Part shown: one piece after another, positions 29,484-41,800 of the stretch | Position numbering within the stretch: the first letter of the stretch is position 1 | Layout: each line of letters opens with the position of its first letter | NCBI GenBank assembly: GCA_002964805.2 | Contig: PUDQ02000020.1 | Coordinates: 930,001 to 994,000, forward strand | Length of the DNA stretch: 64,000 bases | Direction: 5' to 3' | Origin: Trametes villosa | Lineage: Eukaryota > Basidiomycota > Agaricomycetes > Polyporales > Polyporaceae | The notes under the pieces: model-generated | Told to the model about the DNA's origin: nothing | Databases searched by the model: none | What the model saw: the letters and a program-made list of their open reading frames with translations, nothing else | Position numbers and translations under genes: made by a program

Positions 29484-31175
29484 CTCCCTGTTCTCGCGGA
29501 GAGGCTCCGTGCGGGGCTGGCCAAGGGCGAGCTTCTCCACAGCACGGCTGATGGGGTTTGGAATCCTGATGAAGTCATTGGCGGCGTAGGTGATCGCACC
29601 GGCCTCGATCAAAGCGTGGCGGAGGTCGTCGAGCAAGTCCGCGGGGTCCTCGATACCAACGCACAGACGGATGAGGTCCTCGGGGAGGCCGCGGGCGGCC
29701 CGAACGGCAGGGTCGATGGAAGCATGTCTGTGCAAATACTCGATGAATGGGTGGGATGAGGTGGGTTATGGAAGGCACTTACGACATGACACAAGGCATG
29801 CTGATCAGACTGTTCACACAGCCGAAGCTCACACTGATGCCCCAGAGACGAGTAGCAGCGACAATCCGCTCGCTGAGCTCCTTGTCGCCAGTCTCGAAGG
29901 AGAGCACGGCGCCATAGCCTGAATGTAGTAGGTTGAGCAAGTGGCGGTATACAAAATGATAACACTAACCGTCAGAGATACGGTCATGGATCTCCTTCCC
30001 GGGGTGGTTGGGCAACCCAGGGTAATGGGTGACGAAACCGAGCTTCGAGAGCATCTGGGCCACAAGCATGGCTGTGGATTGCTGGCGGTCCATACGGATA
30101 GCGAGAGTCTTCATGCCGCGCAGGAGGAGGAAAGAGTCGAAAGGCGAGAGCGCGTTTCCGACGGAGTTTATCAAGAACGCGATATTCTATAGGGTCCTTA
30201 GACGTCGTACCATAATGTTGAATGGAAGCTCAGCGCACCTTCGCAATATCATCGCGGTTGCAGGTGATCACACCAGCCATGAGGTCGTGGTGCCCGCTGA
30301 GGTACTTCGTGGCGCTGTCGTAAACAATGTCCGCACCGTGCTCGAGAGGGCGTTGCAGGTAGGGGCTCATCATGGTGTTGTCGACCACCACGATCGCGTC
30401 CTCGCACTTCTCCTTCACATGCGCACTAATGCCCGCAATGTCTACGATTTTGAGGAGCGGGTTCGTGGGTGACTCCAGCAGCACCATAGCAGTCTTCCCA
30501 GGCTGGAGGTACGGAATGACCGACTCCGCCTTGGTAGTGTCGACATGGTGAACGATCACGCCCATGTGCGTGCGGAGGTAAGTGAGAAGACGGTTCGTGC
30601 CGCCGTAGAGATCGTCGCCAGCGATGACTTCGGAGCCCGGCTTGAGGAGACGGGTGATGATGTCGAGAGCGGCCATGCCGCTGGTGACGGCGAAGGCATG
30701 CGCGCCAGACGAAATCTTGGCAACATGGTGCTCTGTAGTAGGCGTTCAGTATCGAATCCATTACGTCAAATTCAGAGTAGCGCCTAGCGCTATACAGAAG
30801 CGCGCCTCAAGATGACTCCGAGCTGTCCACATGAATATTGCAGAGCGCAATGCAATATACGAGCGTCGACAGCGGGAAAGGTACAAATGCAACCTCCCTC
30901 AATGAAGACCACGGCGGCTCACCTAGATGGCTCCTCGTGGGGTTGCCGCTCCGAGTGTAATCATATCGGTTGCCGACGCCCTTGAAGGTAGCGCTTTGGT
31001 AAATGGGCACGCTAGAGCTGCCGTGCTGGTCCTTGTGGTCCGAGTCCGGCGAATCAATGGTCGCACAGAGCGTCGAGAAGCGGTAGGGCTGCCTCGGACG
31101 GGTGAGCGAGGGCGAGTCAGGCTCCGGGGTCGGGAGATCGTGGTGCGCGGGCGCTTTCTGGAACGGCGACGCCAT
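27871..31175 (-). CDS. Predicted fusion: cystathionine-lyase-type PLP enzyme + mevalonate kinase
   Basis: Nine exons: 31175-30923, 30732-30239, 30186-29970, 29918-29783, 29727-29421, 29370-29063, 29007-28431, 28378-28219, 28163-27871. They total 2,745 nt and 914 residues in frame with a single stop. Exon 5 (307 nt) alone contains the last 46 residues of the PLP enzyme (ends VGIEDPADLLDDLRHALIEA..), a linker of about 36 residues, and the first mevalonate-kinase motif (VSVPGKVILFGEHAVVHG). It has no stop and no in-frame ATG between them. A canonical start for a separate kinase is therefore absent. Either one bifunctional protein is made or the kinase uses a non-AUG start. The two halves belong to unrelated pathways (methionine/cysteine and isoprenoids). 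The start at 31175 (MASPFQKAPAHH) has a good context; an upstream in-frame codon at 31301 is less convincing. Confidence 0.75.
29592..31175 (-). other. PLP half: cystathionine beta-lyase-like (Str3 type)
   Basis: Residues 1 to about 412. Cys/Met-metabolism PLP fold: SSSVPIYQSATFKG, YDYTRSGNPTRSHLEHHVAK, VTSGMAALDII, DDLYGGTNRLLTY, VDNTMMSPYLQRPLEHGADI, and the PLP lysine K227 in DSATKYLSGHHDLMAG. RGLPEDLIRLCVGIED follows near the end. The SGHHDLMAG wording favours beta-lyase (cystathionine to homocysteine) over gamma-lyase; this subclass is moderately supported. Confidence 0.85.
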
Positions 31176-31957
31176 CGTCGACGGTGAGGACGCAAAAAAC
31201 AGAAACAAGAGAGGCGGGGGTTGTATGTAGACCAGACGAGAAACGGGGGTCGGTCGTCGTGCGAGCAGTGGGGTTTTGGAGGAGGAAACGGGTCGGGCCA
31301 CCAGGCGGTCGCGAGTAACAATATCCCCGCATCACGTGCACCATCGAGTGTAAGGATCGCGCAATATGGAGCGTGTAGGCGCCCGCACCATACCGGGCTC
31401 CCCGTCCACGCCCGGAGCCCGCTCGTGGGCCCGGTCCTCGAGAGTGGACAGTCGTGGGCACGCGCAAGGATGGTAGCCAATGATGTGAATAATACATTCG
31501 ACTTTGAAGTCTAGATTGGAAGGAGAAGCGTCCGGAATGATAAACAGCGACGGTGGGACACAGGAGGTAGTAGACGGCGAAGACTAACAAGCTACAGTGG
31601 ATGCGACGGTGGTGGGTACGTAGGTGGGCTGCGTTCGGCACATACAATAGGGCGCGGATATTATAGACGGGGTAGTAGGGGTAGGCGACGCCGCTTCCCC
31701 GGCGGGCAGAGTGTGGGGCGCAAGCATGCGAAGGGCGGGGAGAGACGGACGACGATGGGATGGGATGAGGCGTAGCTGGTCAGTATTCCTGCGAGCGAAC
31801 CGTATCCGTGTGGGCTATGTGGTGCTATATGTGATCGATAGTTCAGATGAGCGGGACGTGCGAGCGGCGAATGGGGATGCGGGGATGTGGTGCGGACGAG
31901 AGCCTTCAAGATATCCTACATTCTTGCGTGCGTGGGCGAATGGCGCCAGTCGTGGGG
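31176..31957. other. Spacer upstream of the PLP/mevalonate-kinase gene
   Basis: It is 782 bp between that start and the stop of the histidine kinase (both minus). On the minus strand it is pyrimidine-rich close to the ATG. No gene was recognised. Confidence 0.5.
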
Positions 31958-34900
31958 TCATGACACCCCTAGTTTTTGGAACATGGTATCAAGCGTCTTG
32001 AACGCAACAGGCTTCACAAGGCTATACACACCGCCGTCAGCAACACGCACAACCGGGCAAACGGAGCACTTACTATCCATCGACCCCAGCCTCGAACGCC
32101 CTCCGCTTGTCTTCAAGCGAGGACATGCCCGTCAACGCGAGGATCCGGGTGGGCTGCAACCTCGCCTCGCTCTGCTCCTGCTGGCGCTTCGCCTCTATCT
32201 CACGCATCTGCGCGGTCGCGCCCACGCCATCCAAGATAGGCATCGATAGATCCAACAGAACGACGCTAGACCGCGGAGATGAGCGTCCGCACTGCGCCCG
32301 AAAGCGAAACCGTAGTACGTACTCAAACTGGCCGTCGCTCTCAAAGATCCGGACGCCTTCTAGGCCGTCCACCGCCTCGCGGTACTCGTAGCCCTGGAAC
32401 AATACAACCGTCGATCAGCACATCTCACGCGGAGTACCCGGACTACACGCGGGCGCACCATGTTCTTGAGCCACTTCACACTGAAAATGATCCATCAGCC
32501 ACAGCGCGTATAAGAGCAGAGGGCGAGCACACGTACAGCAAGTTGCGCAGGATGCTGTTGTCCTCGACCACCAGCACCCGCGGCGGCCTGCCGCCGGGCT
32601 CGACGGTGCCCACGGACGACCTCAGCAACGTCCCGCCCATGCCCACGGAGATCGTCGAGGTCGACGGCACAGGCGACATCTGTGGCGAGTTCGGCACCGA
32701 CTCTATCTCGGTCTCGTCCTGCTCCGCCGTCGATGGCATCTGCGACCAGCTAGCGAGTGGGTGGGCGGTGACCGCGCGGGGTCCCAACGCTGGTCGCTGC
32801 AGGAACGCCGACGTGCTCCCGCCCGTCGCCTCCTCCGAGTACCTGCGCGCAAAGAAGCTTGTCTCCGGAAGGTCGAACGACGACGAGCGAGACGGCGAGT
32901 CTGGCCGTTGCTGGGTGGACTGCTGCAGCGAGGGGCTCGGGCGCGGGCCCTTGCCGATGTTGAGCGCGTGCAGCGAGAGCTTGAGCGCCGCGACGAGCCG
33001 GCACGGTCCCACGGGCTTGTACACGATCCTGCAAAACCCGCCAATGCTCTCGTACTCGTTCACGATCGCCATCAGACGCGGGTCGCCGCGCGCGGCGGAC
33101 AGGAGGATAAACGGCCGCGACGCGTCCTTGGCCTCGATTGCGAGTGTGACCGGAGCCGGGTCCTCGTTGACGATCACAATGTCCCCCGAGCCGTCCTCGG
33201 TCAGGGTGAAGCCCCAGTCGTTCACGATGTACTGCGTGAGCACCCTGCGGAGGAGCTGCACGCCGCGCACGGACTCGTCGAACGCAAGCAGCGAGATCGA
33301 GGGCCGGAGGCCGTGCTCGAGCACCTTCGCGAGCTCCGACGCGAAGCTCGTCGGCTCGCTCGGGCTGTCGACGGCCTCTGCGTTGAACGTCACCTTGATC
33401 TCGGTGCCCACGCCCTCCGCGCTCCACACGTCCACCTTCCCGTCGACGCTCGGCGAGCGCACGATGCTGTTCACGATGGCGAGGCCGAGCCCCGTCCCGG
33501 TCTGGAGCGGGTTCTCCTGTGAGAACGGATGGAAGAGCTGGTTCTGTAGGCGCGAGCGTGAGCTTGCGTTAGACTCGCCAATCGCAGCCCGCTTCTCACC
33601 TTCAGGAAGTGTTGGCTGATACCCTGAGTAGTAACACGTTAGCCCCTGGGCGAGCATGACGTCTATCTTTGTCCGGCGTACCTTGCCCGTGTCAATCACC
33701 GACAACTCTATCCTAACCTTGCCTGGGGGCGTGTCGCTCGTGGGTGGTAGTTGCCTCAGCATTACGTGCACGTAGCCGTCCTGGGTGCATGGAAGACCGT
33801 CAGTCCCGCCCTTCTCGCCCGCTCAATCGCCCCGATCGACGTACCGTTGTGAACTTCAAGCTGTTCCCGAACACGTTCATGAGTATGCGTCTTATCCCGC
33901 CTTTCTCACACCGGAACGTCCACCCCTGTCGGGCGAAAGACACAGGTTCGTGAGCACACATGAGTCCGCGGACAAGCGGTGCCCCCCGCGGGGGTAGAGA
34001 AACATACAGCTTCGCTGTGGCCGACGTCTATGACGGTCTCGACATGCTTGCTGTTCGGCGCCGGGAGCACGGCGACGGACTGCTGCTGACGGTCAGACTT
34101 GGGCGGCGAGTACACGCTCCCGATCTCGCTCGTGAACATCCGCGCACGATGGCCTATCCAACAGCCCTCGGTCGCATCCTCTACAAGCTGCATCAGGTTT
34201 ACCCTGGGGAGCGGAACATGTGTCAGTCTATGTTTAGTGAAACGCTGGTGGACGCCCACCTGCTGAGATGGATCACGTTCTCGACGCCGCCCGCTTTCGC
34301 GTTCCCGCTGAGCTTGGTGAAGTCTAATACGTGGTTGACGGTCTCGACGAGCGACGTTCCACATGCTTGAACCGTCTGCAAGAAAGATGCTTGACTGTGG
34401 TTTAGCGATGTTTCCGAGAGTAGTTCTGCCGATGCCAGAATCTGCGCAATAATGTCAGTCGGCGCGACCTACAGACACCAGCGAGATGCGGGCATACCCC
34501 GTGAAGAGGTGTGCGAAGCTCATGTGAGATGCTGCGGCAAGACGATCAGCGTCGGCGCGTACCGAAGGGAACAGGTCACTTACTTCGAGATGAACAAGCT
34601 CTTCGCCTTATCCGCGAGGATCATCCGCCGCTTGAGCACCGCGGACAGAATGATAACCCCTATAGGATACTACGGTTAGTCCGCGGAACCAGAATCGCCA
34701 TATTCTGCCACACATACCGATCGCGCGGAGGTAGGAGAGTTCATGGCCCTCGAGCTGTCCGCCGCAGCCCCGTCAGCACAAATACCTCATGTTGCCTCTC
34801 ACGCAAACTCACGAATGGGGTTGTCCGCTCTCCCGTGCTGTACGCGCACAGCAGCGCAAACGGCCGCTTGTCGATGTTATAAATGGGCACCGCTGTCCAT

Positions 34901-37900
34901 CCCCCGCCGTCAGCCCTGTCCACCCCCTTCAGTAAGCACTCGACAAACGACGACTCACCGAGGACGTACTGTATCCGTGCGGGGAGGAACGGGCGCAGGC
35001 TCGGGTGCACGACGCCCTCGCATATCTTGCCCTCCGGGTGCTTCTCGAAGAACTCCGTCAGCTTCCGGTACTCCTCCGAGTGCAGGCTGCGGCCCGTGCT
35101 CTCGAGCGCGGGGTCCGCGTGGTGCAGCGTGAGCGACGTGCTCGACTCCGCGCCGACCGTCTCGAGCACGTCCACGTGCGAGACGTCCATGATGATCGCG
35201 TCCTCGACGTCGAGCGTGCGCTTCACGAGCCGCGCCGCGAGCACGTAGATCTCCTCCATCGACGTCGGCCCGACGAGCTTCGTCTCGGGCGCCTCCTCGT
35301 CCGCCTGCTTGTCGACCTCGAGGCACTCTCGCGTGAACTGCTCCATCGAGCTCTGGATACGATCGCGTATTCGGATTTGGATCTGCGAGCGGGCGGGGTG
35401 AGGTGAGTGTATATGTGCCGAGATAAGCCACCAACCTTGTCTTTCCATAGTTCCAGCTCTCGCATGGCGATTTGCTACAAGCCGGTAAGAACGATACGGT
35501 GAAGCTACATCCCGGCTAACATACCGCGAACTCTTTCAGCGTATGCCTCTGCCGTGGGCTGAACTCTCTCCGAGGGGTGTCGTCCATGATAGCAAGTCTA
35601 TCAAGGACTAACGGTCAGTCGATGCTCTATATCTGTGAGGTTGGCCACATCAACGGGGCGTGACGGGAGAATGGCATCCTATCTCGTCCCAGTATTCCGT
35701 GACGGAGAACCTCCGGACCTCTTCAACGGAGCCGTAAGGAACTGCAAGACGAGATAGTGTGCCGATGCTCAACCGTGACGGCGCCTGTCGCTAGTCTACA
35801 GGCGCGTAACATGGGGCTCGTGGACGAAGCCAACCTGAGCCCATGGAACGGAGGACACACTTACGTCCCGATGTTGTGGCCGTCAATAGTGCGTAACGGG
35901 CAACCGGCATAGAACCGGACGTGTGGATGGCCGATGACGAGGGGCTGTATGACAATCAGCGCGCGTCCAGGTTTCTCTTCGCTTGTCTGAAACTCACGTT
36001 CTTAGCAAACCGCCAGTCCTCATGCGCGTCAAGGATGACCATAGGCTCGTCGTCCCTGATCCCATCGTTAGTATCTCGCGCCAGAGGAGGGTGAAACAAA
36101 GACTGACTGTCGCAGAATAGAGTGGGCACATAGCGAACTTGTCCGAGCCATGTTCTGCACACCAAGCCCAGCTGAGAGGCCACCTAACCGTCAGTACATC
36201 GCTCCCCACCTACACCTCCACCCACTGGTGCTCACATTCCGACTTGAAGAACCTAGACGCACATCGCCGTCAGCACCGCACCCCACTAGCACTTCAAATG
36301 ACCAGGAACTCACTGCTCGGTGCCGTCAATCAGGGTAATCAACACGATCCTGGTATTGAACACCAGCTTCACCAGGTGCGCGATCCGGTCAAAGTTCGGG
36401 TCCCGCCCCGTGTTCCAGATGTTATACTTGTACAACGCCCGCCGCCGCTCGATCTCACTAGGGGGGTTCGGCGGCGCGAGGTAGCCCAGTTCCAAGAACA
36501 TCTGCTCCTCCTTCGCCGCGCGCCCCGCGAGACTCCCGGCGGCTGAACCGTCGGCAGAGGGTCGTGCGGCACGCAGCCGTCGCTCATAGAGTGGCGCCGT
36601 CGGCAGGGGGGCGCTGGTCTGGCGCGCGAGGCAGATCCGCCGCGGCAGCGCCGGGACCGTCATCGGGTCCGCGTCGAATGGTGGTGCGCTCGTCCGCCGC
36701 GAGATGTCCGGCATCGCGTGCTGCACGCCCGGCGCCGAGTGCGGCTCTGCGATACCGTCAATACCGCTGCTGCTGCTCCCAGATACCCCGACGCTCGCGT
36801 GCGCTGACGACGGGAAGCCGCTGGACGATGTACGCGACGGCTCGATGACCCCAAAGTAGTCCTCCTCGACCGGCTCTTCTGCGCGGCGCACGGGGGCTGT
36901 TGCGGGCGGCACCGCGCCATTCGGGACGGGCCTGGCCGCAGGTTGGGGGCCGGCAGGAGGCTGCGGGCCTGCTTCGGGCTTTTGATCTCCCTGGGTCGCG
37001 TGGGGTGGTGCCTCGTGTGCCTCGCCCGCGTTGGAGTCCGGCGGGCTCGCCTCGATGGTCGATAGTGACGTGCCTGCGTGCGCGGGTGCATCTTCGACGT
37101 CTTGCGTGCCCTGCCAGAAGCTGCTCAGGCGGGTCTTGCGGACCGTGTTCGGGGACAGTAAGGGCGTGTCCACGCGTGGAGAGAACAGCTCGTGAGGATG
37201 CGAGCCCGGGATAGTAGCAGTGAAGCCGCGCATAGGATCCGTAAGCTCGTGCTCGGGGGATGGTAAAGCGAGCGGGGCAACCGAAAAGCGCGCGGCGGCC
37301 AGGCGCATCGCGGCCGCGGTGGCTGTTGCGTCTGCGGGGGGGATAGGCGGCCCACGGGGATACTCGGATATCGACTGCCCGTGCAGATTCGACGTGCGCA
37401 TATCCGCGAAAGAATTGCGCAGCCGGTGCGAGAAGTTGAGGGGGATGTTGAGCGCCTTTGTCGGTTTCCTTGACGTCGAGACGGAGTCGGCGGTCGCGGC
37501 TGGTGTTCCCGGTAGACTTGCGGAAGGGTTGAATGCCGGTGTGTTCGGTAGCACCGATTTACTCGGGGTTGGCGAAGCACGGGAGACCTCAATACGTTCG
37601 GGGGCAGGCGGGGCATACATATGGGGAGGTTGAGCGTGGGCTGGCTCATACGGAGTCTCCGCCGGTCGCCAGTCCGGGACATCGTCGAGCTTGGGCGACT
37701 CGAAGAGGATGTCTGAAGTCACGCCCCCGACAGAGGTGTCCACCGGGGCCGTCCGAGGGAGGCTCGGAGCTTGCAGTTGTGATCGGGGAGGATGGGGCGT
37801 CTTCAGCGGATCCCAGCGGCCGATCGCGTACGCGTGGATAAAGGTCGCCCAGTCGTAGTCCGGCTCGACGGTGTTTGTCTCGCGCGCGGAGGACGCGCCT

Positions 37901-38521
37901 GCTTGGGATAATCCCTCATCTGATGGAGACGGGTCAAATGGGGAAGGAAGGATGTCTTCACGGCGAAAAGGTGGGGCAGAAGCGGAGAAGGAGACAGACG
38001 GAGAAGATTAATGGTTCTGACCCGAGGCAACTAGGAGAAACAGGAAACGCACCTAAGCCTGACAGACGCGAGGCCTCTGCACGCAGCCCTGCCACAGCCG
38101 CGTGCGCTCGCCTGTTCATCTCCTGCAACGCAGCATCGTCGATCTGTGCGGGGACGGACGCCGAGGAGTGCTGCCCTCGGGAACTAGTCGACCAAGCCCG
38201 GGAGCCGAAGCTGGAGGTGTCGGAAAGCGGGGAGCAAGCGGAGGGCGAGACATCGCCCATGGCCTGGACGGGCGGGAGGATGTTGTACTTGTCCTCTGCC
38301 GAGGAGGCCGTGGACGGGCGGCGAGTCTGCTTGCGGGGCGAGGGCTTGGAGGGGTGCCGTGGGATGTGGGGAATGGGCGACGGGAGGAGGACGGCGTGCG
38401 GGTTGGCGTCTGCGAGAGAGCGCGAGAGGCCGTCTGGGTGGAGGGCGGGGAGCTGAGGCAGAATCTGGTCAGATCGGAGGCCGTTGGCGTGAGGGCGGCC
38501 GTCGACGTCGGTGTTATGCAT
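31958..38521 (-). CDS. Hybrid histidine kinase with tandem GAF-type domains
   Basis: Two-component sensor that autophosphorylates on His and passes phosphate to its own receiver. Twenty-three exons: 38521-38053, 37919-36314, 36252-36236, 36171-36108, 36055-35998, 35944-35865, 35597-35525, 35474-35436, 35382-34959, 34892-34813, 34754-34718, 34659-34584, 34531-34498, 34441-34260, 34203-34008, 33925-33845, 33780-33682, 33623-33600, 33543-32537, 32480-32459, 32393-32323, 32265-32074, 32021-31958. These total 4,995 nt and 1,664 residues. The first ~640 residues are disordered (Ser/Pro/Ala). A GAF domain follows (about 650-815, [20 protein letters not shown]), then a second GAF-like region (about 820-990). 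The HisKA motif is [12 protein letters not shown] (H1011), the N box is [14 protein letters not shown], the ATP lid is [10 protein letters not shown], and the receiver has D1585 (VVLLDLSMP) and K1647 ([11 protein letters not shown]). No membrane segment was seen, so it is probably a cytosolic sensor. The signal is unknown. Confidence 0.92.
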
Positions 38522-38893
38522 CGAGGAGGCCGCAGAGAGCGCAGAGGGCGCAGCGGGCGACGGCGGGGGCGAGCTCGAGGACGACGATCAGGACGAGGAT
38601 GGCATGGAGCAGCGTAAACAGAGGAGAAGCGACAGTCTGGGCTCTGTGGAGTGCTCGCTCCCGACTGTGGCGGACGAAGGACAGAGACGCGCAGGCGAGA
38701 AGTGAGACTGGCTGAGTGCTCCAAGCAAGCGCAGAGAGCGCATATCGACCTCTGCACAGCGCCCGTCGATAGACGCCCGCAACACACTGAGCGCCCGGTG
38801 GCTGTAGCAGACGTCATCGCACATCTCCGTCCGAGCTCCATCCCACACCGACACGCTCAAGTGCCTTCGATAGCTAGTCTGTATAACACTACT
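38522..38893. other. Spacer between histidine kinase start and SEC59 stop
   Basis: 372 bp on the minus strand between tandem genes. It holds the kinase promoter and SEC59 3' sequence. No distinct motif was seen. Confidence 0.5.
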
Positions 38894-41800
38894 CTACGCT
38901 ACAACTTCGGCGAGCACAAGCATCGCCCACATGTACAGCGGCAGCGTTACATTGTCGTTCTGCACGGAGAACGCCTCCAACCCCGCCGCCAGCGTCCCCA
39001 CCGCCGCGTACCGCCCGATCTGCGAAAGTCGGCCGTTGCGTCAGTGCATCATCCTTCTACCGGTCACGCTCCCTCTCCACGCGCGTCCCCCTCAACGCAG
39101 CAGATCTGCCATCTGCCAACGCCTTCCAGCAGCTTCGGCCAGGACCCCAGATGTTCCTGATGTATACCACGTCCCCAGTTTGGCCTGAAATCCGACCGGT
39201 AGGGTAGGGTATGGTGCGTATGTAGTTACGTAGGCGGATATTCACCAAAATGCATCCTTCTGCCCTTATTCTGAAGCACACCAGCCGCGCTCATGCGCTT
39301 CAGAACAATGCGAACGTTAAACGGGCTTTGGAGAACGCACGCCGATGTAACTCATAACCGTGGAAATGGGACTGGGTGCTGTTATGTCCGGTAGGTGGAT
39401 ATGTGCGTCCGAGTTTGGCCTGGTCGTGCACACAGTTCTACTCGCCTTTAGCAGGTCAAGCGTCCTCGTCTGCACACGCGCAGGCCACATCCGCCAGGCG
39501 CACCGCCGTCCCAGGTCCTGCCCTCATTGTCGGGGCCAGTACCGCCTACGGTGACGGTCGCACCCAAGCCCACAGCGGCCTCGACTGGCTGCCTGCTGTC
39601 TGCTCCCGTGGCCCCACGTCCCTCGCGGCTCCTGATCTGCACTCGATCTCACGCGCCTGCCAGTCGCCCTCGCCCGCTCGCACCTCGGCTGCGGCCGCAA
39701 CCAACCTCGTACATGTGCCACCCCCATTCGCGCCCGCGAGGTTCACTTTCGCGCTATCCTTCTGACCGGCGCGGGGTCAGCATCGTGGCGCATGCTTGCC
39801 CACGCCTGCGCAGTCTGCCCACTCATGTGCAGGCCCACGCCGTCCTCTTGCGCGCCCACGCCGCCCTCATGCGCACGCACGCCGCCCACATCATGTGCTA
39901 CTTGCACGGCGTCTTCATCCACTTGCCCAAGCGCAGCTCCGTTTGCACCAAATTGGCACATTCTCGGAACGCAAGCTGAACCAGACGCCATATCCGCCGC
40001 ACGGACCAAAACAGTCCTTAAAGATCAAAAGATGGCCCCGCCCGGATGTGGCGTCTGTGAGACTTATCCGGGGTCCTGGTCGGCCCCACAACGACCGACT
40101 GCGCCACAGCGATACGGGAGGAGAGGAGAGGAAGGACGAGTCACTCACCGAGAAATCTTCTGCAACGCCTACTGCGCTGAGCAGCCACGCGCACAGACAG
40201 ACCGACACCACAAACGCCATGCTGCCCTCGATCGTCTTCGGGTTCGCAGCGAACCACCGGTGTCGTCCGAGCCGCTTCCCTACGATCGACGCCTGCAGAA
40301 CGCAGCGAGTGGAAAGGCAAACGCAGTTCCGCACCCCCGACCGCCGGCCGCCCCGATCGCGATCAGCAAAGTCCCCTGGCAAGCGCCCATAACGAGCGAG
40401 GCACACGTACCAGCGCGTCCCCGACGCCGAGCACGAGCGTCCCGGTAAATTGGAGCAGGCGCGACGGCCTGTCACCGTCGGTCAATTTTATCTCGCACGC
40501 AGGAACGGGGGTGGGGGCGGGTAAAGTGCTTACCCTTCGAACCACACGGAGTTTGCGCAGCCGGTGAGGAGGTAGAAGTGGCTGAGGATCGCCGTCCCGC
40601 CATCCTTGGAGTCGAGGAACTCGTTCATGAAGAGGTGCACCGCAGCTCCCAGCGGGTAGAGCGCGAAATAGCGCACGTATTCCGCAAACGTGAACAGCGC
40701 GAAGGCGGCGCTGAACGCGAGGTGCGTGAACGCAGGCTGCGCATCATCGTCAGTCGTTCCTTCACAGTTATCAGCTGCCCTCGCAAAAAGGAGGGGACGT
40801 ACGTCGACGGCGATACCAGGCACGAACATGACGACGGCGAGCGCGTGGAAGAACTTGCGCCGTGCGTTCACGCTGAGCGTCGGGACGTGCTTGTCTGCGG
40901 CGTCGAGCAGCTCGTTCGCGACGTTCGAGAAGTTCGATCCGTTCGGGAGGTCCGGCAGATTCGGTAGCCGCAGGCTCATTGACCCCACAGCATCCCCGAG
41001 CGCGGGGGGATCGCTCAGCTCCGCCGGCGTGACGTTCGGGCTACCGTTGCTTGGGTTCGCACCCGTCCCGTTTTGCTGCGGCTGTTGCGGTGGTTGCTGC
41101 GCTTGAGACTGGGACTGGGATTGCGCCTGTGACTGCGACTGGGCCTGCGGCTGGGACTGGGAGGCCAACGACCCGTACCCCGGCTGTCCGAACGACGCGC
41201 CATATCGCGGACTGTGCGGCGCGCCGGCCACCTCGCCCGCACCCGTGCCAACGTGCATGCTTCCCCGCACGTTCCATTGGCGGAACCGCCGGCTCCGCGC
41301 GAGCTGTCGGCTCCAGCCCGCGACGCTGAGCGCGATGAGCGTCCCCCAGTAGACGAGCAGCGCGGGCCGCGTCCATTTGTTCTTGCCCTCGAGGACCCAG
41401 AGGACGATGTACACCCAGGGGTTCCGTCCGCCGAGCGTCCAGCCAGTCCAGAGTCCAACGAGACCGCCGACGATGAGGAGCGCGCCAGAGTAGAAGCCAA
41501 GTGCCAGGAGGCGCCGATGCTTCTGTTTCTCTTGGGGATAGCGAAGACGACGGACGGGGCGTTGCGCGATGTGCCGGGAGAGGTAGAGCAGAGGGGAGAG
41601 CAGGAAGCCAGTGAGAAGCGAGCCAGGGATAAGGGCGAGCTGGTATATAAGGAGCGGGGTGGGTAGCCGAACGGTCTTGATAAATGGTGTGGACATGGGC
41701 CACAGCTTAGAGTAACGGTTAGAACATGACGGCGGAGCTGTTACGAGGATCTCTCACCTTTGCGACAGTAAGGTGGACCAACTCCATGAACAGGACGGTA

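Noticed and set aside
29417..29599. ATG at 29599 as the start of a separate mevalonate kinase
   Set aside because: It is in a different frame from the kinase motifs and its frame ends at a stop without reaching them.
34861..34960. Reading straight through 34893-34958 as coding in the histidine kinase
   Set aside because: The frame stays open, but it inserts about 22 odd residues between IQYVL and [21 protein letters not shown] ends and a CTGAC branch site fit a 66-bp intron.
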